DNA from: Bradyrhizobium sp. 141 | GTDB lineage: Bacteria; Pseudomonadota; Alphaproteobacteria; Rhizobiales; Xanthobacteraceae | Direction: 5' to 3' | Assembly (NCBI RefSeq): GCF_023074055.1 | Contig: NZ_JADPKR010000020.1 | Span: forward strand, 1-64,000 | DNA: 64,000 bases | Part shown: positions 45,517-55,152 of the stretch, in pieces | How the letters are laid out: each line of letters starts with the position of its first letter | Numbering within the stretch: position 1 is the stretch's first letter | Made by a program: the position numbers and the translations under genes | The notes under the pieces: generated by a model | What the model saw: the letters and a program-made list of their open reading frames with translations, nothing else | The model's database searches: none | Told to the model about the DNA's origin: nothing

Positions 45517-47103
45517 ATGCGAGCTGAAAGTAACGGAACGTCCCGGCGGATCCTCTGTGTGTTTCCGCGCTACACCTCGTCGTTCGGTACGTTCGAGCAT
45601 TCCTATCCCCTGACCGATGGTGTCCGTGCCTTCATGCCGCCGCAGGGGCTGTTGCTGATCTCCGCCTATCTTCCGAAGGACTGGCAGGTCAAATTCGTCG
45701 ACGAGAACCTCCGCCATACGACCAGGGAGGAGTTCGAATGGGCCGAGGCGGTTTTCGTCAGCGGCATGCACATCCAGCGCCAGCAAATGAACGACATCTG
45801 CCGCCGCGCGCATGAGTTCGATCTGCCGGTCGCGCTCGGCGGTCCCTCCGTCAGCGCCTGTCCCGACTATTATCCGTCATTCGACTATCTCCATGTCGGC
45901 GAGCTCGGCGATGCGACCGACCAGCTGATCGAGATCCTGTCGCGCGACACCTCCCGCCCCGAGGGCCAGATGGTGCTGACGACCAAGGATCGCGTGCCGA
46001 TGACGGAGTTTCCGATCCCGGCCTACGAACTTGCCGACGTGAAGAAATATTTCCTTGGCAGCATCCAGTATTCCAGCGGCTGTCCCTATCAGTGCGAGTT
46101 CTGCGATATCCCCGGCCTCTACGGCCGCAACCCGCGCATCAAGTCGCCGCAGCAGATCATCGCCGAGCTCGACCGTCTGCGCGAATGCGGCATGACCGAC
46201 ACGGTCTATTTCGTCGATGACAATTTCATCGGCAACCGCAAGGCGGCGATGGACCTGTTGCCGCACCTGATCGAATGGCAGAAGCGGACCGGCTACGTGG
46301 TGCGGCTCGCCTGCGAGGCGACGCTCAACATCGCCAAGAGGCCCGAGATTCTCGAGAAGATGCGCGAGGCCTATTTCATCACCATTTTCTGCGGCATCGA
46401 GACGCCGGATCCCGACGCGCTGAAGGCAATGCAGAAGGACCACAACATGATGGTCCCGATCCTGGAGGGCGTGCGCACCATCAATTCCTACGGCATGGAG
46501 GTCGTCTCGGGCATCATCATGGGGCTCGACACCGACAAGCCGAATACGTCGGAGGCGCTGCTCGACTTCGTCGAGGAGTCCCGGATTCCGCTGCTCACGA
46601 TCAACCTGCTTCAGGCGCTGCCGAAGACCCCGCTGTGGGATAGGCTCGAGCGCGAGGGGCGCCTGGTCGACGACGACGGCCGCGATTCCAACGTCGACTT
46701 CCTGTTGCCCTATGACGACGTCGTCGCATCCTGGAAGCACGCCATGGGCGTCGCCTACGAGCCCGAGAAGGTCTACGCGCGCTTCCAGTATCAATGCGAC
46801 CACGTCTATGTGCACCGCCTCAAGACGCCGGTGCCGGACGAGATGAGGAGCTGGCCCAACATCCGGCGTGGCCTCGTCATGCTGCGCAACATCTTCTGGA
46901 AGGTCGGTGTGCTCGGCGACTACAAGCGCGTGTTCTGGAAGTTCGCGCTGGGGCGCATCAAGCGCGGCGATCTCGAAGGCCTGATCGGATGCACACTGAT
47001 CGCGCACCATCTCATCACCTTTGCGCGCGCGGCCTCCAGTGGCAGGCAGAACGCTTCGAACTACTCGATCCGGCTGCGCGAGGCCGCCGTTCCTGCAGAA
47101 TGA
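45517..47103 (+). CDS. hpnP: Hopanoid C-2 methylase (B12-binding radical SAM protein HpnP)
   Basis: A 528-residue radical SAM enzyme. The N-terminal cobalamin-binding domain begins [14 protein letters not shown] and contains [15 protein letters not shown]. The iron-sulfur motif is Cys189-x3-Cys193-x2-Cys196 (GCPYQCEFC), followed by [15 protein letters not shown]4070-type C-terminal region follows ([14 protein letters not shown]). HpnP adds the C-2 methyl group to hopanoids using SAM and cobalamin. Length and opening fit HpnP, and the hopanoid operon lies 6 kb downstream. The ATG with GGGGGAG upstream was chosen over an ATG 54 bases earlier. Its stop overlaps the eutC start (ATGA), so expression is coupled. 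Confidence 0.87.
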   Translation: MRAESNGTSRRILCVFPRYTSSFGTFEHSYPLTDGVRAFMPPQGLLLISAYLPKDWQVKFVDENLRHTTREEFEWAEAVFVSGMHIQRQQMNDICRRAHEFDLPVALGGPSVSACPDYYPSFDYLHVGELGDATDQLIEILSRDTSRPEGQMVLTTKDRVPMTEFPIPAYELADVKKYFLGSIQYSSGCPYQCEFCDIPGLYGRNPRIKSPQQIIAELDRLRECGMTDTVYFVDDNFIGNRKAAMDLLPHLIEWQKRTGYVVRLACEATLNIAKRPEILEKMREAYFITIFCGIETPDPDALKAMQKDHNMMVPILEGVRTINSYGMEVVSGIIMGLDTDKPNTSEALLDFVEESRIPLLTINLLQALPKTPLWDRLEREGRLVDDDGRDSNVDFLLPYDDVVASWKHAMGVAYEPEKVYARFQYQCDHVYVHRLKTPVPDEMRSWPNIRRGLVMLRNIFWKVGVLGDYKRVFWKFALGRIKRGDLEGLIGCTLIAHHLITFARAASSGRQNASNYSIRLREAAVPAE

Positions 47104-47885
47104 GTGACAAGTCCGTTCCGGCTCGCCCAACCATCGACCTGCGGTCGTTCACGCCCGCGCGCGTCGCGCTCGGGCGCAACGGCGCAAGCGTGCCGACCAA
47201 GGCGCTGCTCGATTTCACGCTTGATCATGCCCGCGCCCGCGATGCCGTACACGCCGCCTTCGATGCGCCGCGTCTGCTCGCCGATCTCGGCGCGCTTGGA
47301 CTTGCCGTCACCGAGGTCAGAAGCCAGGCGGTCGACCGCAGGGACTATCTACGGCGGCCGGATCTGGGACGACGGCTTGAACCCGGCTCGGTCGAGGCTC
47401 TGGCGCAAGCGGCCGCGGCGCCGTGCCAACTCGCGCTCGTGATCGGCGACGGCCTGTCCGCAGCCGCGGTCCATGCCCATGCGGTCGCCCTGGTGAGGCG
47501 CCTGCTGCCGCTGCTCGCGGAGGGGGATGACGTCGCGATCGGCCATGTCGTTGTCGCCTCAGGCGCGCGCGTTGCGCTCGGCGACGAGGTCGGCGCCGTG
47601 CTCGGCGCGCGCATGGTGGCGACGCTGATCGGCGAGCGACCGGGCCTGTCGGCGCCCGACAGTCTCGGCGCCTATCTGACTTTCGCGCCGAAGCCCGGCC
47701 GCACCGATGCCGAGCGCAATTGCGTGTCCAACATCCACCACGCCGGGCTCAGCTATGACGAGGCCGCCTTCAAGATCGCCTGGCTGGTCCGCGAGGGGCT
47801 GGCGCGGCAGGTCAGCGGCGTGGCGCTCAAGGACGAGAGCGCGGACCGCGCGCCGCGTCGAATTGGCACATTCTCGCCCGGATAA
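47100..47885 (+). CDS. eutC: Ethanolamine ammonia-lyase small subunit
   Basis: A 261-residue EutC, the subunit that with EutB forms the cobalamin site. Family signatures are [70 protein letters not shown] and [18 protein letters not shown]. The N-terminus fits EutC and begins at an ATG that overlaps the hpnP stop codon. This gene order, eutB-hpnP-eutC, is unusual because the two subunits are normally adjacent. The window offers no eutA reactivase. Confidence 0.94.
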   Translation: MSDKSVPARPTIDLRSFTPARVALGRNGASVPTKALLDFTLDHARARDAVHAAFDAPRLLADLGALGLAVTEVRSQAVDRRDYLRRPDLGRRLEPGSVEALAQAAAAPCQLALVIGDGLSAAAVHAHAVALVRRLLPLLAEGDDVAIGHVVVASGARVALGDEVGAVLGARMVATLIGERPGLSAPDSLGAYLTFAPKPGRTDAERNCVSNIHHAGLSYDEAAFKIAWLVREGLARQVSGVALKDESADRAPRRIGTFSPG

Positions 47886-48094
47886 CCGCCATCCCCGACC
47901 CAAAATCGCCGCTTCTTGACCGATTTGGCCACACTTCGCCTGCTTGCGAAAAGACCAGTTGACCTGCTAAACCCCTCGCGGCGATTTTCCGCGCATTTTC
48001 AAAGGGCAAGCCTCCCATTGGTATGGCGTTTTCAAGCCGTTCGCGGGGCGCGATAAGCTCTCAAGACCGAGCCGATTTAGGAACTGGATAAGGC

Positions 48095-50461
48095 ATGCTC
48101 GAAAAGCACAGCGAGAATGAGGTTCATGTCGACAAGGTCGAGCAGGGACCTACGTCCTCGATCGCCTTCGGGCTGGAGCGTCTCGGGCTGATCGCAGTCC
48201 GGGCGCCGATCGTCTCCTGCATCGTCCTGCTCGTCCTGATCGTTGGCGCCGTGTTCGGCATCCACCGGATCAAGATCGACGATTCGCTGTCGCAGCTCTT
48301 CCGCTCCGACAGCCGCGAATTCCACCAATATGAAGAGGTGACGAAGAAGTTCCCGGCCGAGGAATTCGACGTCCTCGTCGTGGTCGAAGGCAAGAACCTC
48401 CTGGCGCGGAATAATCTCGAGAAGCTGCGTGACTTCGTCACCGACATGCAACTGGTCGAAGGCACGCGCGGGCTGGTGTCGCTGTTCTCGGCGCGCCAGG
48501 CGCCGGCGCCGGGCAAGCTGCCGGCAGCACTGTTCCCGGCCGAGCTGCCCGAGGGCGCCGACTACGACAAGTTCATCGAGACCGTCAAAAACAACGAGAT
48601 CATCCGCGGCAAGCTGTTGTCGGAAGACGGCACGCTGGCGCTGATCGTGCTGTCGCTCGATCCGGAAGTGGTCGCCTCCAGCAAGCTGACCAAGACCGTC
48701 GCCGACATCCGCGCGCTGATGAAGGAGGATCTCAGCGACACCGGGCTCAACGTGCAGCTTTCCGGCGTGCCCGTGATGCAGCTCGAGATCCGCAACGCGG
48801 TCGAGCGCGACGGCCTCACCTACAACATCCTCGGCATCCTCGCCGGCTGCGTCATCGCCATCATCTTCTTCCGCAAGATCTCCTTCATGGTGGCGGCGGC
48901 ATTCCCGCCGATGATCGCGATCCTGCTGGCTCTCGGCGCGCTCGGCTGGGCTAATTTCAATCTCAACATGTTCCTGAACGTGATGACGCCGCTCATCATG
49001 GTCATCAGTTTCTCGGACTCGATGCAGCTCACCTTCGCCGCGCGCGATCGGCTGATCGCGGGCCAGGACAAGTTCACCGCGTTCAAGAACGCCGTCCTGG
49101 TGGTGGGACCGGCCTGCGTGCTGACGCACGGCACCGCCGGCATTTCCTTCATCGCGCTCCAGTTCTCCAACTCCGACCTGATCCGCAAGTTCGGCGAGGC
49201 GGGCCTCGCCGCCACCATCATCGCGCTGGTCGCGGTGCTGTCGCTGGTACCGGTGTTCGGCGTGCTGCTCGTGCGCAACGAGAAGACGTTCGCAGTCAAA
49301 TTCCAGAGCGCGGATGCCGGCGTCCAGGCGCTGCGCAATTTCTGCTACTGGATCGCGGTGCGCATGGTGGGCCGGCCCGGCCTGTTCAGCCTGATCGCGG
49401 TGCTGTTCGTCGGCGGCCTCGGCGTCATCTACGCCAATCTGGAGCCGCGCTACCGGCTCGCCGACCAGGTGCCGGACAAGCGGCAGGCGGTCGCCGCCAG
49501 CGATCGGCTTGATGCCAAGCTCACCGGCGCCAATCCGGTCAACGTGCTGATCCAGTTCCCGAAGGGTGAATCGCTCTATTCGCCGGAGACGCTCCAGACC
49601 ATCGCGGACGTGCATGCGACCGTGGAGAAGGCGGCCGGGGTCGGCAATGTCTGGTCGGTTGAGACCCTGCGCCGCTGGCTTGCGGAAAAGGCCGGCAGCG
49701 CCGACGTCGCGACGCTGAAGGAATATGTCAGCGTCATCCCCGAGCACCTGGTGCGGCGCTTCATCGACGCCGAGCAGGACGCGGTCGTGGTGGCCGGCCG
49801 CGTGCCGGACAAGGATTCCAGCCAGCTCCTGCCGATCGTGGACAAGCTCGATTCCGAGCTCGATGCCGTCCGCAAAAAGCATCCGGGCTATGAGGTCGCG
49901 GTAACCGGTCTTGCCGCGATCGCCGCGCGCAACTCGGCCAGCATGATCGAGAAGCTGAACCGCGGGCTCACCGTCGAATTCGCGCTGGTCGCGATCTTCA
50001 TTGGCCTTGCCTTCCGCTCCTGGGTGGTGATGTTCGCCTGCATCCTGCCGGGCATCTTCCCCGTCGTGATGTCAGGAACGGTGCTGTGGGCGATGGGCGA
50101 GGGCCTGCAATTCGCCAGCGTCGTCGCGCTCACCGTCTCATTCGGGCTGGGCTTGAGTGCCACCATCCACTTCCTCAACCGCCTCAGGCTGGAGAGCAAG
50201 CCGGGCGTCGGCTCGGCGCTCGCGGTGGAGCGGGCGACCGTGCTGGTCGGACCGGCGCTGATTCTGACCACGGTGGTGCTGGCCTGCGGCCTCGTCGTCA
50301 CCGTGTTCTCCGACCTGCCGTCGCTGCGGCTGTTCGGCTGGCTCAGCGCCTTCTCGATGGTGATGGCCCTCGTCGCAGACCTCTTCATCCTGCGGCCGAC
50401 GGCGATGTGGCTGATCAACCTGCATGCCAAGCTGCAGGGCACCGACAAGTCGGCGATCTAG
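48095..50461 (+). CDS. hpnN: RND/MMPL family transporter, probable hopanoid transporter HpnN
   Basis: A 788-residue inner-membrane protein with RND-type duplicated layout. One helix lies at about residues 38-58, a periplasmic loop of about 170 residues follows, then helices at about 245-395. A second copy has a helix near 425-445, a loop, and helices at about 625-770. SFSDSMQLTFAARDRL in the first membrane bundle and SFGLGLSATIHFLNRLRLE in the second are the paired RND signature regions. HpnN moves hopanoids to the outer membrane in Rhodopseudomonas. Its place between hpnP/eutC and hpnC supports that identity. Sequence alone would allow another MMPL lipid transporter. Confidence 0.8.
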   Translation: MLEKHSENEVHVDKVEQGPTSSIAFGLERLGLIAVRAPIVSCIVLLVLIVGAVFGIHRIKIDDSLSQLFRSDSREFHQYEEVTKKFPAEEFDVLVVVEGKNLLARNNLEKLRDFVTDMQLVEGTRGLVSLFSARQAPAPGKLPAALFPAELPEGADYDKFIETVKNNEIIRGKLLSEDGTLALIVLSLDPEVVASSKLTKTVADIRALMKEDLSDTGLNVQLSGVPVMQLEIRNAVERDGLTYNILGILAGCVIAIIFFRKISFMVAAAFPPMIAILLALGALGWANFNLNMFLNVMTPLIMVISFSDSMQLTFAARDRLIAGQDKFTAFKNAVLVVGPACVLTHGTAGISFIALQFSNSDLIRKFGEAGLAATIIALVAVLSLVPVFGVLLVRNEKTFAVKFQSADAGVQALRNFCYWIAVRMVGRPGLFSLIAVLFVGGLGVIYANLEPRYRLADQVPDKRQAVAASDRLDAKLTGANPVNVLIQFPKGESLYSPETLQTIADVHATVEKAAGVGNVWSVETLRRWLAEKAGSADVATLKEYVSVIPEHLVRRFIDAEQDAVVVAGRVPDKDSSQLLPIVDKLDSELDAVRKKHPGYEVAVTGLAAIAARNSASMIEKLNRGLTVEFALVAIFIGLAFRSWVVMFACILPGIFPVVMSGTVLWAMGEGLQFASVVALTVSFGLGLSATIHFLNRLRLESKPGVGSALAVERATVLVGPALILTTVVLACGLVVTVFSDLPSLRLFGWLSAFSMVMALVADLFILRPTAMWLINLHAKLQGTDKSAI

Positions 50462-50683
50462 TCGTCATCGCGCTCTCACATGGAGCGTCTTTCGGGCTCT
50501 CAAGCGCAAAGAGGCGCGCTTGGGACTGCCGATTTGTTTCAAGGCTGACGAACCTTTGCCGCGCGACCTTGTTCAACCAAGGGCTGCGAGAACGTCGTTT
50601 GGGATGTTGCTGATCAGCGGACAGGCGCGAGCGACGGCATTGTGAAACGCGTTGGGTGATAGCCGCAGCTCGAGGAGGGTTGC

Positions 50684-51934
50684 ATGGGCGTCAAGCCAGA
50701 GCGTCAGTTTGAGCCAAATCCTGCCGGTGATCGCATCGACCCGCGGGATCCTGTCTTCTCCGGTTTAGCTCCTATCACCGGGGCCGGTGAACCTGTCGTG
50801 GACTGGGAGAAGGTCGTGCTCGTGACCGCGACCGTCGGCGTCTTCGCAGTTGCCGCCGGCCTGTCTTCACCGCTGCTCGCGTTGGTCCTCAAGAAGGAAC
50901 TATTCAGCGATCTTCTGATCGGGGCCAATGCCGCGATGACGCCTATTGGGCTGTTGAGCTCGGCGCTCTGCGTGCCGCGATTTGCACAGCGCGTCGGCGG
51001 CGGCAGGGCCGCCGTCGGTTTTGCGCTGACGGCCGCCGCGGCTCTTGTCCTGATGGCGATCTTTCCCATGCTGTGGGTCTGGTTTCCGGCGCGGTTTGTG
51101 CTCGGTCTCGCCATCGGAGGCTTCTACATCGTCAACAAGGCGTGGCTGAACGAGATCGCCGCGCCAGTCTATCGCGGTCGCATCGTTGGAATTTACGCTG
51201 CCGTCCTGGCCTCGGGTTTTTCGCTAGGGCCGTTCGCGCTCGCGCTCACCGGCTCTTCAGGTTGGCTACCTTTCGCAGTAGGCATTTCGGCGCTGCTGAC
51301 CGCTGCGCTGATCACGGCAATCTTCGCGCGCCGGCTTCCCGGCTTCGCAGTCGAACAGCGCGCTTCTGTCGCGAGTTTCCTGCCGCGCGCGCCGGTTCTT
51401 CTCGTCGCGGTCGGGGCCTTCGGCTTGTTCGATCAAGCCACGCTGGCTTTTCTTCCGGCCTTCGGGATGAGGAACGCATATTCTGAGCAAACGATGGCCA
51501 TCGGCCTTGCCGTGCTCAATGGCGGCAACGTGGTCTTGCAGGTCCCGATCGGCTGGCTTGCGGACCGGTTTCCGCGACGGCTCGTGCTCTCAGGGTGTGC
51601 AGCCGCGACCGCAGGCGGCGCCGTCTTGCTGGCCGTTGCCGTCCGCCACGAACCGTTCGCGCTTTTTGCATTTCTGTTCGTCTGGGGCGCATGCGCATAT
51701 GGCGTAACGACCGTTGCGCTCGCCGAGCTCGGCGATCGTTTCGGCGGTCCGGCGCTCCTGGCGGGCAGCGCGGCCTTCACGCTCAGCAGCGGCATCGGCG
51801 GAATGCTGGGCGGCCCGCTCACCGGCGCTGCCATCGACCATGCCGGCGACATCGGCCTGATACAGGTGTTGACGGCCACATTCGGACTGCTTGGGGTCCT
51901 TGCGATTGCCTTCCCCCTCACGCGTCGACCCTGA
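50684..51934 (+). CDS. MFS transporter
   Basis: A 416-residue major facilitator with about 12 predicted helices after a soluble N-terminal stretch of about 40 residues. It has an intracellular-loop motif between helices 2 and 3 (RFAQRVGGGRAAVGFAL) and a matching one in the second half (GWLADRFPRRLVLSG). The overall pattern (AWLNEIAAPVYRGRIVGIYAAVLASGFSLGP) resembles YcaD/MFS-1 drug-type exporters. The substrate is unknown. It has its own GAGGAGG site and lies 220 bases from the RND gene, and nothing ties it to hopanoids except location. Confidence 0.87.
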   Translation: MGVKPERQFEPNPAGDRIDPRDPVFSGLAPITGAGEPVVDWEKVVLVTATVGVFAVAAGLSSPLLALVLKKELFSDLLIGANAAMTPIGLLSSALCVPRFAQRVGGGRAAVGFALTAAAALVLMAIFPMLWVWFPARFVLGLAIGGFYIVNKAWLNEIAAPVYRGRIVGIYAAVLASGFSLGPFALALTGSSGWLPFAVGISALLTAALITAIFARRLPGFAVEQRASVASFLPRAPVLLVAVGAFGLFDQATLAFLPAFGMRNAYSEQTMAIGLAVLNGGNVVLQVPIGWLADRFPRRLVLSGCAAATAGGAVLLAVAVRHEPFALFAFLFVWGACAYGVTTVALAELGDRFGGPALLAGSAAFTLSSGIGGMLGGPLTGAAIDHAGDIGLIQVLTATFGLLGVLAIAFPLTRRP

Positions 51935-51996
51935 CGATGAACTTAAGATTGAATGCGCACGTCGGAAGATGCCTGCGAAAATCGTCCATTGTCAGC

Positions 51997-52028
51997 AAAA
52001 AGCCCCCGGCTCGCGAGAACCGGGGGCC
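51997..52028 (-). terminator. Rho-independent terminator of the small exported-protein gene
   Basis: GCCCCCGG and CCGGGGGC form an 8-base stem with a 10-base loop. Read on the minus strand the stem is followed by TTTTTG. It lies 28 bases after the stop of the minus-strand gene and faces the MFS gene's end. Confidence 0.75.
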
Positions 52029-52055
52029 GTATTCCCTCTCGACGCGGGAAGGGGA

Positions 52056-52553
52056 TCAGCCCTTCGTCAACGTGATGTTGACGCCGCGGATCTCGCCCTT
52101 GGAAGAGATCTGCACCGTCTGCTTGGTGCCGTTGGTGCGCAGCGAGAGGTTGGCGGCGAAGCCGTTGGCCTCGACGAACACCTCGATCTGGCCGCCGCCG
52201 GCGGTGCCTTGCAGATTGCCGAAGATGTTGCGGTTGGTCTCGCTCCAATTGCCGGAGATGCGCTCGCCCTGGCTCGTCACGTCGCTGGTGAGGTCAAACT
52301 TGTAGCTGTCGGACGCGCAGTGCAGCGCCTGCTTGAGATTGAGACCGGTGCCGGCGACCTTGTAGTCGGCCTTGCAGCGAATGCGCTCGGTGGAGCCGTC
52401 GGACAGCGACACCGTGCCGGTGGCGGTCCACGCGCCGTCGAAACCGGCAAACGGGCCAGACGACTGAGCGTGGCTCGTCGAAACCGAAAAGAGCAGCGCC
52501 GCCCCAATGCCAGCCGCCTTGATCGCCAGTCCAGATCGCCCAAAGAATGTCAT
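52056..52553 (-). CDS. Exported hypothetical protein
   Basis: A 165-residue protein with a clear signal peptide: a positively charged start, then AAGIGAALLFSVSTSHAQ, with likely cleavage after Ala-Gln. The mature part is a small beta-rich domain of about 135 residues with two cysteines (IRCKADYKV, ALHCASDSY) that could form a disulfide. The pattern GAWTATGTVSLSDGSTERIRC recalls small periplasmic lipocalin-like proteins common in Bradyrhizobium. I do not recognise a named family. The frame is open 31 codons further upstream, but the ATG here directly precedes the signal sequence. Confidence 0.72.
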   Translation of the reverse strand: MTFFGRSGLAIKAAGIGAALLFSVSTSHAQSSGPFAGFDGAWTATGTVSLSDGSTERIRCKADYKVAGTGLNLKQALHCASDSYKFDLTSDVTSQGERISGNWSETNRNIFGNLQGTAGGGQIEVFVEANGFAANLSLRTNGTKQTVQISSKGEIRGVNITLTKG

Positions 52554-53013
52554 CTTAAATATCCCGTTTTGGAACGACGCCCGCTTACGCTTGAGAACGT
52601 CTCGCCACATCGAAAGTTTAGTGCTCCGAGCCAGTGTCAGGTTCAAAGCCGAGCCGCCAGAGATGGCGGTTCACGACGCCTCGCGCCAGACGCGGGTAGG
52701 CCGATTTGCCCTGTTTCCGCGTGTTTCTGGCACGAAAGACGGGGCGGAGAGATGCAGCTCTGCAACAGGTATGCAGTAAAACGCAGCGTCCCTGAATTAT
52801 GACGTAGTATCAATCTCTTACATTTGCCAATGAGGGCTCAGGGAAGACCTGATTTGGTGGACGCGGCGCCAATTTGGCCGCATTTGCCAGTGCTTGTGCC
52901 TTCTCTGAGGCCGCACCTCCCGCGGCGACTTGCCATCAGAACAATCCGTTCCGGTCGTCCGCCCTGTGCAGTCCGGGTCCGGTGCGATTCTGCCGTCAGA
53001 ATGAAGGAATACA
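52554..53013. other. Divergent intergenic region between two small exported-protein genes
   Basis: About 460 bases with no recognised gene. It must hold the promoters of both neighbours. I found no repeat-family member, convincing RNA gene or obvious operator here. GAAGGA at the right end is the ribosome-binding site of the 77-residue protein. Confidence 0.4.
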
Positions 53014-53247
53014 ATGCGTAAGCTTCTCGTCGCTCTCACCCTGCTGTCGGCATCTGTTTCGACGGCGGCGTTCGCCCAGCAAGGGCGTGGCACGGACGCC
53101 GAGCAGAAGGCCTGCACGCGCGACGTGCAGAAGTTCTGCCGTCCGGTCATCGACCAGGGCGATTTCACCATCCTGGCCTGCCTCAAGGAGAACCGGGCCA
53201 AGATCTCGCAGGCCTGCGACCAGGTCCTGAAGACCCACAACCAGTAA
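53014..53247 (+). CDS. Small exported cysteine-rich protein
   Basis: A 77-residue secreted protein. Residues 1-21 form a signal peptide (LLVALTLLSASVSTAAFA). The mature 55 residues carry four cysteines in the order C-x7-C and C-x11-C (KACTRDVQKFC, LACLKENRAKISQAC), the spacing of the cysteine-rich GLG1-type repeat seen in small alphaproteobacterial proteins. Two disulfides are likely. The function is unknown. It is followed after about 18 bases by a strong terminator, so it is a single-gene unit just upstream of hpnC. Confidence 0.82.
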   Translation: MRKLLVALTLLSASVSTAAFAQQGRGTDAEQKACTRDVQKFCRPVIDQGDFTILACLKENRAKISQACDQVLKTHNQ

Positions 53248-53265
53248 GCTCGGCCACTGGCCCAC

Positions 53266-53291
53266 AAAAGGCGGCCCCAGGGCCGCCTTTT
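53266..53291 (+). terminator. Rho-independent terminator
   Basis: AAAAGGCGGCC and GGCCGCCTTTT form a perfect 11-base stem with a CCAG loop, ending in a T-run. It can act in both directions. It separates the cysteine-rich gene from the hopanoid operon. Confidence 0.88.
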
Positions 53292-53438
53292 CGGGCCGGA
53301 TCCGCGGAAGGGCAGCCATCGAGAGACAGGATTGGTTTTGCGGCCGTATTCCCCTATATGGGGGCCGCGGCGGATCGCCGGCATGAGCCCGCGAGCGAAG
53401 AAGCCCTTCCTATCCAAACGATTGTAAACCAGCCCTCG

Positions 53439-54323
53439 ATGACCTCTGCGAGCGAATTGCGATCCGGCAAGGGTGACCGCGACGAGAATTTTCCCGTCGC
53501 GTCCTGGATCATTCATCCGCGTCATCGCGCGCTGATCCTGGCGTACTACAATTTCGTCCGCACCGCCGACGACATCGCCGACCACGCGACGCTCCCGCCC
53601 GACGAGAAGCTACGCTTGCTCGACCTGTTCGAGGCGGAACTGCTCGGCAAGGGCGATACCCAGGCGGAGGCCGTGACTCTGCGCCGCGCGCTGGCCGAAC
53701 GCGGCATGGCGCCGCGCCATGCGCTCGACGTGCTAGTCGCGTTCCGCATGGACGTGACCAAGCTGCGCTACGAGAATTGGGACGAAGTCATTCACTATTG
53801 CCGCTATTCGGCGATGCCGGTCGGCCGTTTCATGCTCGACGTCCACGGCGAGAGCACCTCGACCTGGGCCGCATCGGATGCGCTCTGCGCTGGCCTCCAG
53901 ATCAACAACCACCTGCAGGATTGCGGCAAGGATTTCCGCGAGCTCAACCGCGTCTATCTGCCGCGCGATGCGCTGGCAGCACACGGCGCCTCCGTCGAGC
54001 AGCTCGGGCTGTCACAGTCGCCGCCGGCGATGCTGGCCTGCCTGCAGGCGCTCGCCGTCCGCAACGAAGCCCTGCTCGACGAGGGCAGGTCGCTAGCTGC
54101 GGAGATCCGGGATTTCCGCCTCGGCGTCGACGTCTCGGTGATCCAGGCCTATGCCGACCGCATCGTGCGCCTCTTGAAGGTGCGCGATCCCCTGCGCGAG
54201 CGCGTGCACCTGAACAAGTTCGAGCTGCTCACTTTCAGCCTTGCCGGGATGATCGGCGAAGCCGGCCGTCGCGCGATCGGACGCAAGGCCATTTCCAGAC
54301 CGGGGACTGCACATGACGCTTGA
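53439..54323 (+). CDS. hpnC: Hydroxysqualene synthase HpnC (squalene/phytoene synthase family)
   Basis: A protein of about 294 residues. The isoprenoid-synthase signatures are RDENFPVASWIIHPRHR and the aspartate-rich FVRTADDIADH, and the second Asp-rich motif is NHLQDCGKDF. In the three-enzyme bacterial route HpnD makes presqualene diphosphate and HpnC turns it into hydroxysqualene. The start is uncertain: this ATG precedes the conserved part, while an ATG 81 bases earlier is also open, and neither has a good ribosome-binding site. It overlaps hpnD by 11 bases and is first in the hopanoid operon. Confidence 0.9.
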   Translation: MTSASELRSGKGDRDENFPVASWIIHPRHRALILAYYNFVRTADDIADHATLPPDEKLRLLDLFEAELLGKGDTQAEAVTLRRALAERGMAPRHALDVLVAFRMDVTKLRYENWDEVIHYCRYSAMPVGRFMLDVHGESTSTWAASDALCAGLQINNHLQDCGKDFRELNRVYLPRDALAAHGASVEQLGLSQSPPAMLACLQALAVRNEALLDEGRSLAAEIRDFRLGVDVSVIQAYADRIVRLLKVRDPLRERVHLNKFELLTFSLAGMIGEAGRRAIGRKAISRPGTAHDA

Positions 54324-55152
54324 GGCGACCTCGCCCGGCGCCAATTATGGCTCGACCGCATCCGGCAGCTCGTTCTATGCCGCGATGCGCATCCTGCCGC
54401 ATGACCAGCGCGAAGCGATGTTCCAGATCTACAGCTTCTGCCGCCAGGTCGACGACATCGCGGATTCCGACGGCCCGCGCGAGGAGCGCCTCGCCGCGCT
54501 TCAGGAATGGCGCAACGACATCGACGCACTCTATCAGGGGCATCCGCCGCCGCGGCTGAAGGACTACGTTGCCTCGGTGAAGACCTTCGGCCTCAAGCGC
54601 GAGGATTTCCTGGCGATCGTCGACGGCATGGAGATGGACGTGCCGCAGGACATCCGCGCGCCCGACATGGCGACGCTGGATCTCTACTGCGATCGCGTCG
54701 CCAGCGCTGTGGGACGGCTGTCGGTGCGAGTATTTGGCCTGCCGGAAGAGGACGGGATCCAGCTCGCCTATCATTTGGGCCGCGCGCTTCAGCTCACCAA
54801 CATCCTGCGCGACATCGACGAGGACGCCGGCCTCGGCCGCCTCTATCTGCCGCGCGAGGCGCTGCTGCATGCCGGCATCACCTCCAACGATCCGGATCGC
54901 GTGATCGCCGAGCGCGCGCTGCCAAAGGTCTGCCTGCCGCTGACGCAGCGTGCGAAGATGCATTTCGAGAAGTCGGACGAGATCATGAACCGCAACAAGC
55001 GCCGCGCGGTGCGCGCGCCGCGGATCATGTCGAAATACTATCATTCCATTCTGGATCTCCTGATTGCGCGCGGTTTCAATGCGCCGCGCCAGCCGGTGCG
55101 TGTGTCAAAGGTCACACGTATCCTGATCCTGCTCCGCTACGCTTTCATCTGA
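54313..55152 (+). CDS. hpnD: Presqualene diphosphate synthase HpnD
   Basis: A 279-residue head-to-head prenyl synthase that condenses two farnesyl diphosphates to presqualene diphosphate. SSFYAAMRILPHDQREAMFQIYSFCRQVDDIAD holds the first Asp-rich motif, and LTNILRDIDEDAGLGRLYLP the second. The Tyr-rich and Asp residues match HpnD rather than phytoene synthase. The gene overlaps hpnC, and its stop shares a base with the hpnE start (TGATG), so the three are translated in series. Confidence 0.93.
   Translation: MTLEATSPGANYGSTASGSSFYAAMRILPHDQREAMFQIYSFCRQVDDIADSDGPREERLAALQEWRNDIDALYQGHPPPRLKDYVASVKTFGLKREDFLAIVDGMEMDVPQDIRAPDMATLDLYCDRVASAVGRLSVRVFGLPEEDGIQLAYHLGRALQLTNILRDIDEDAGLGRLYLPREALLHAGITSNDPDRVIAERALPKVCLPLTQRAKMHFEKSDEIMNRNKRRAVRAPRIMSKYYHSILDLLIARGFNAPRQPVRVSKVTRILILLRYAFI

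Noticed and set aside
46794..47099. Upstream in-frame extension of eutC
   Set aside because: The region is the 3-prime part of hpnP in another frame. The EutC N-terminus starts at the ATG overlapping the hpnP stop.
48077..49882. Long minus-strand open frame over the RND gene
   Set aside because: It is antisense to a well-supported transporter. Its composition (His/Asp/Arg-rich, no hydrophobic core) is typical of a shadow.
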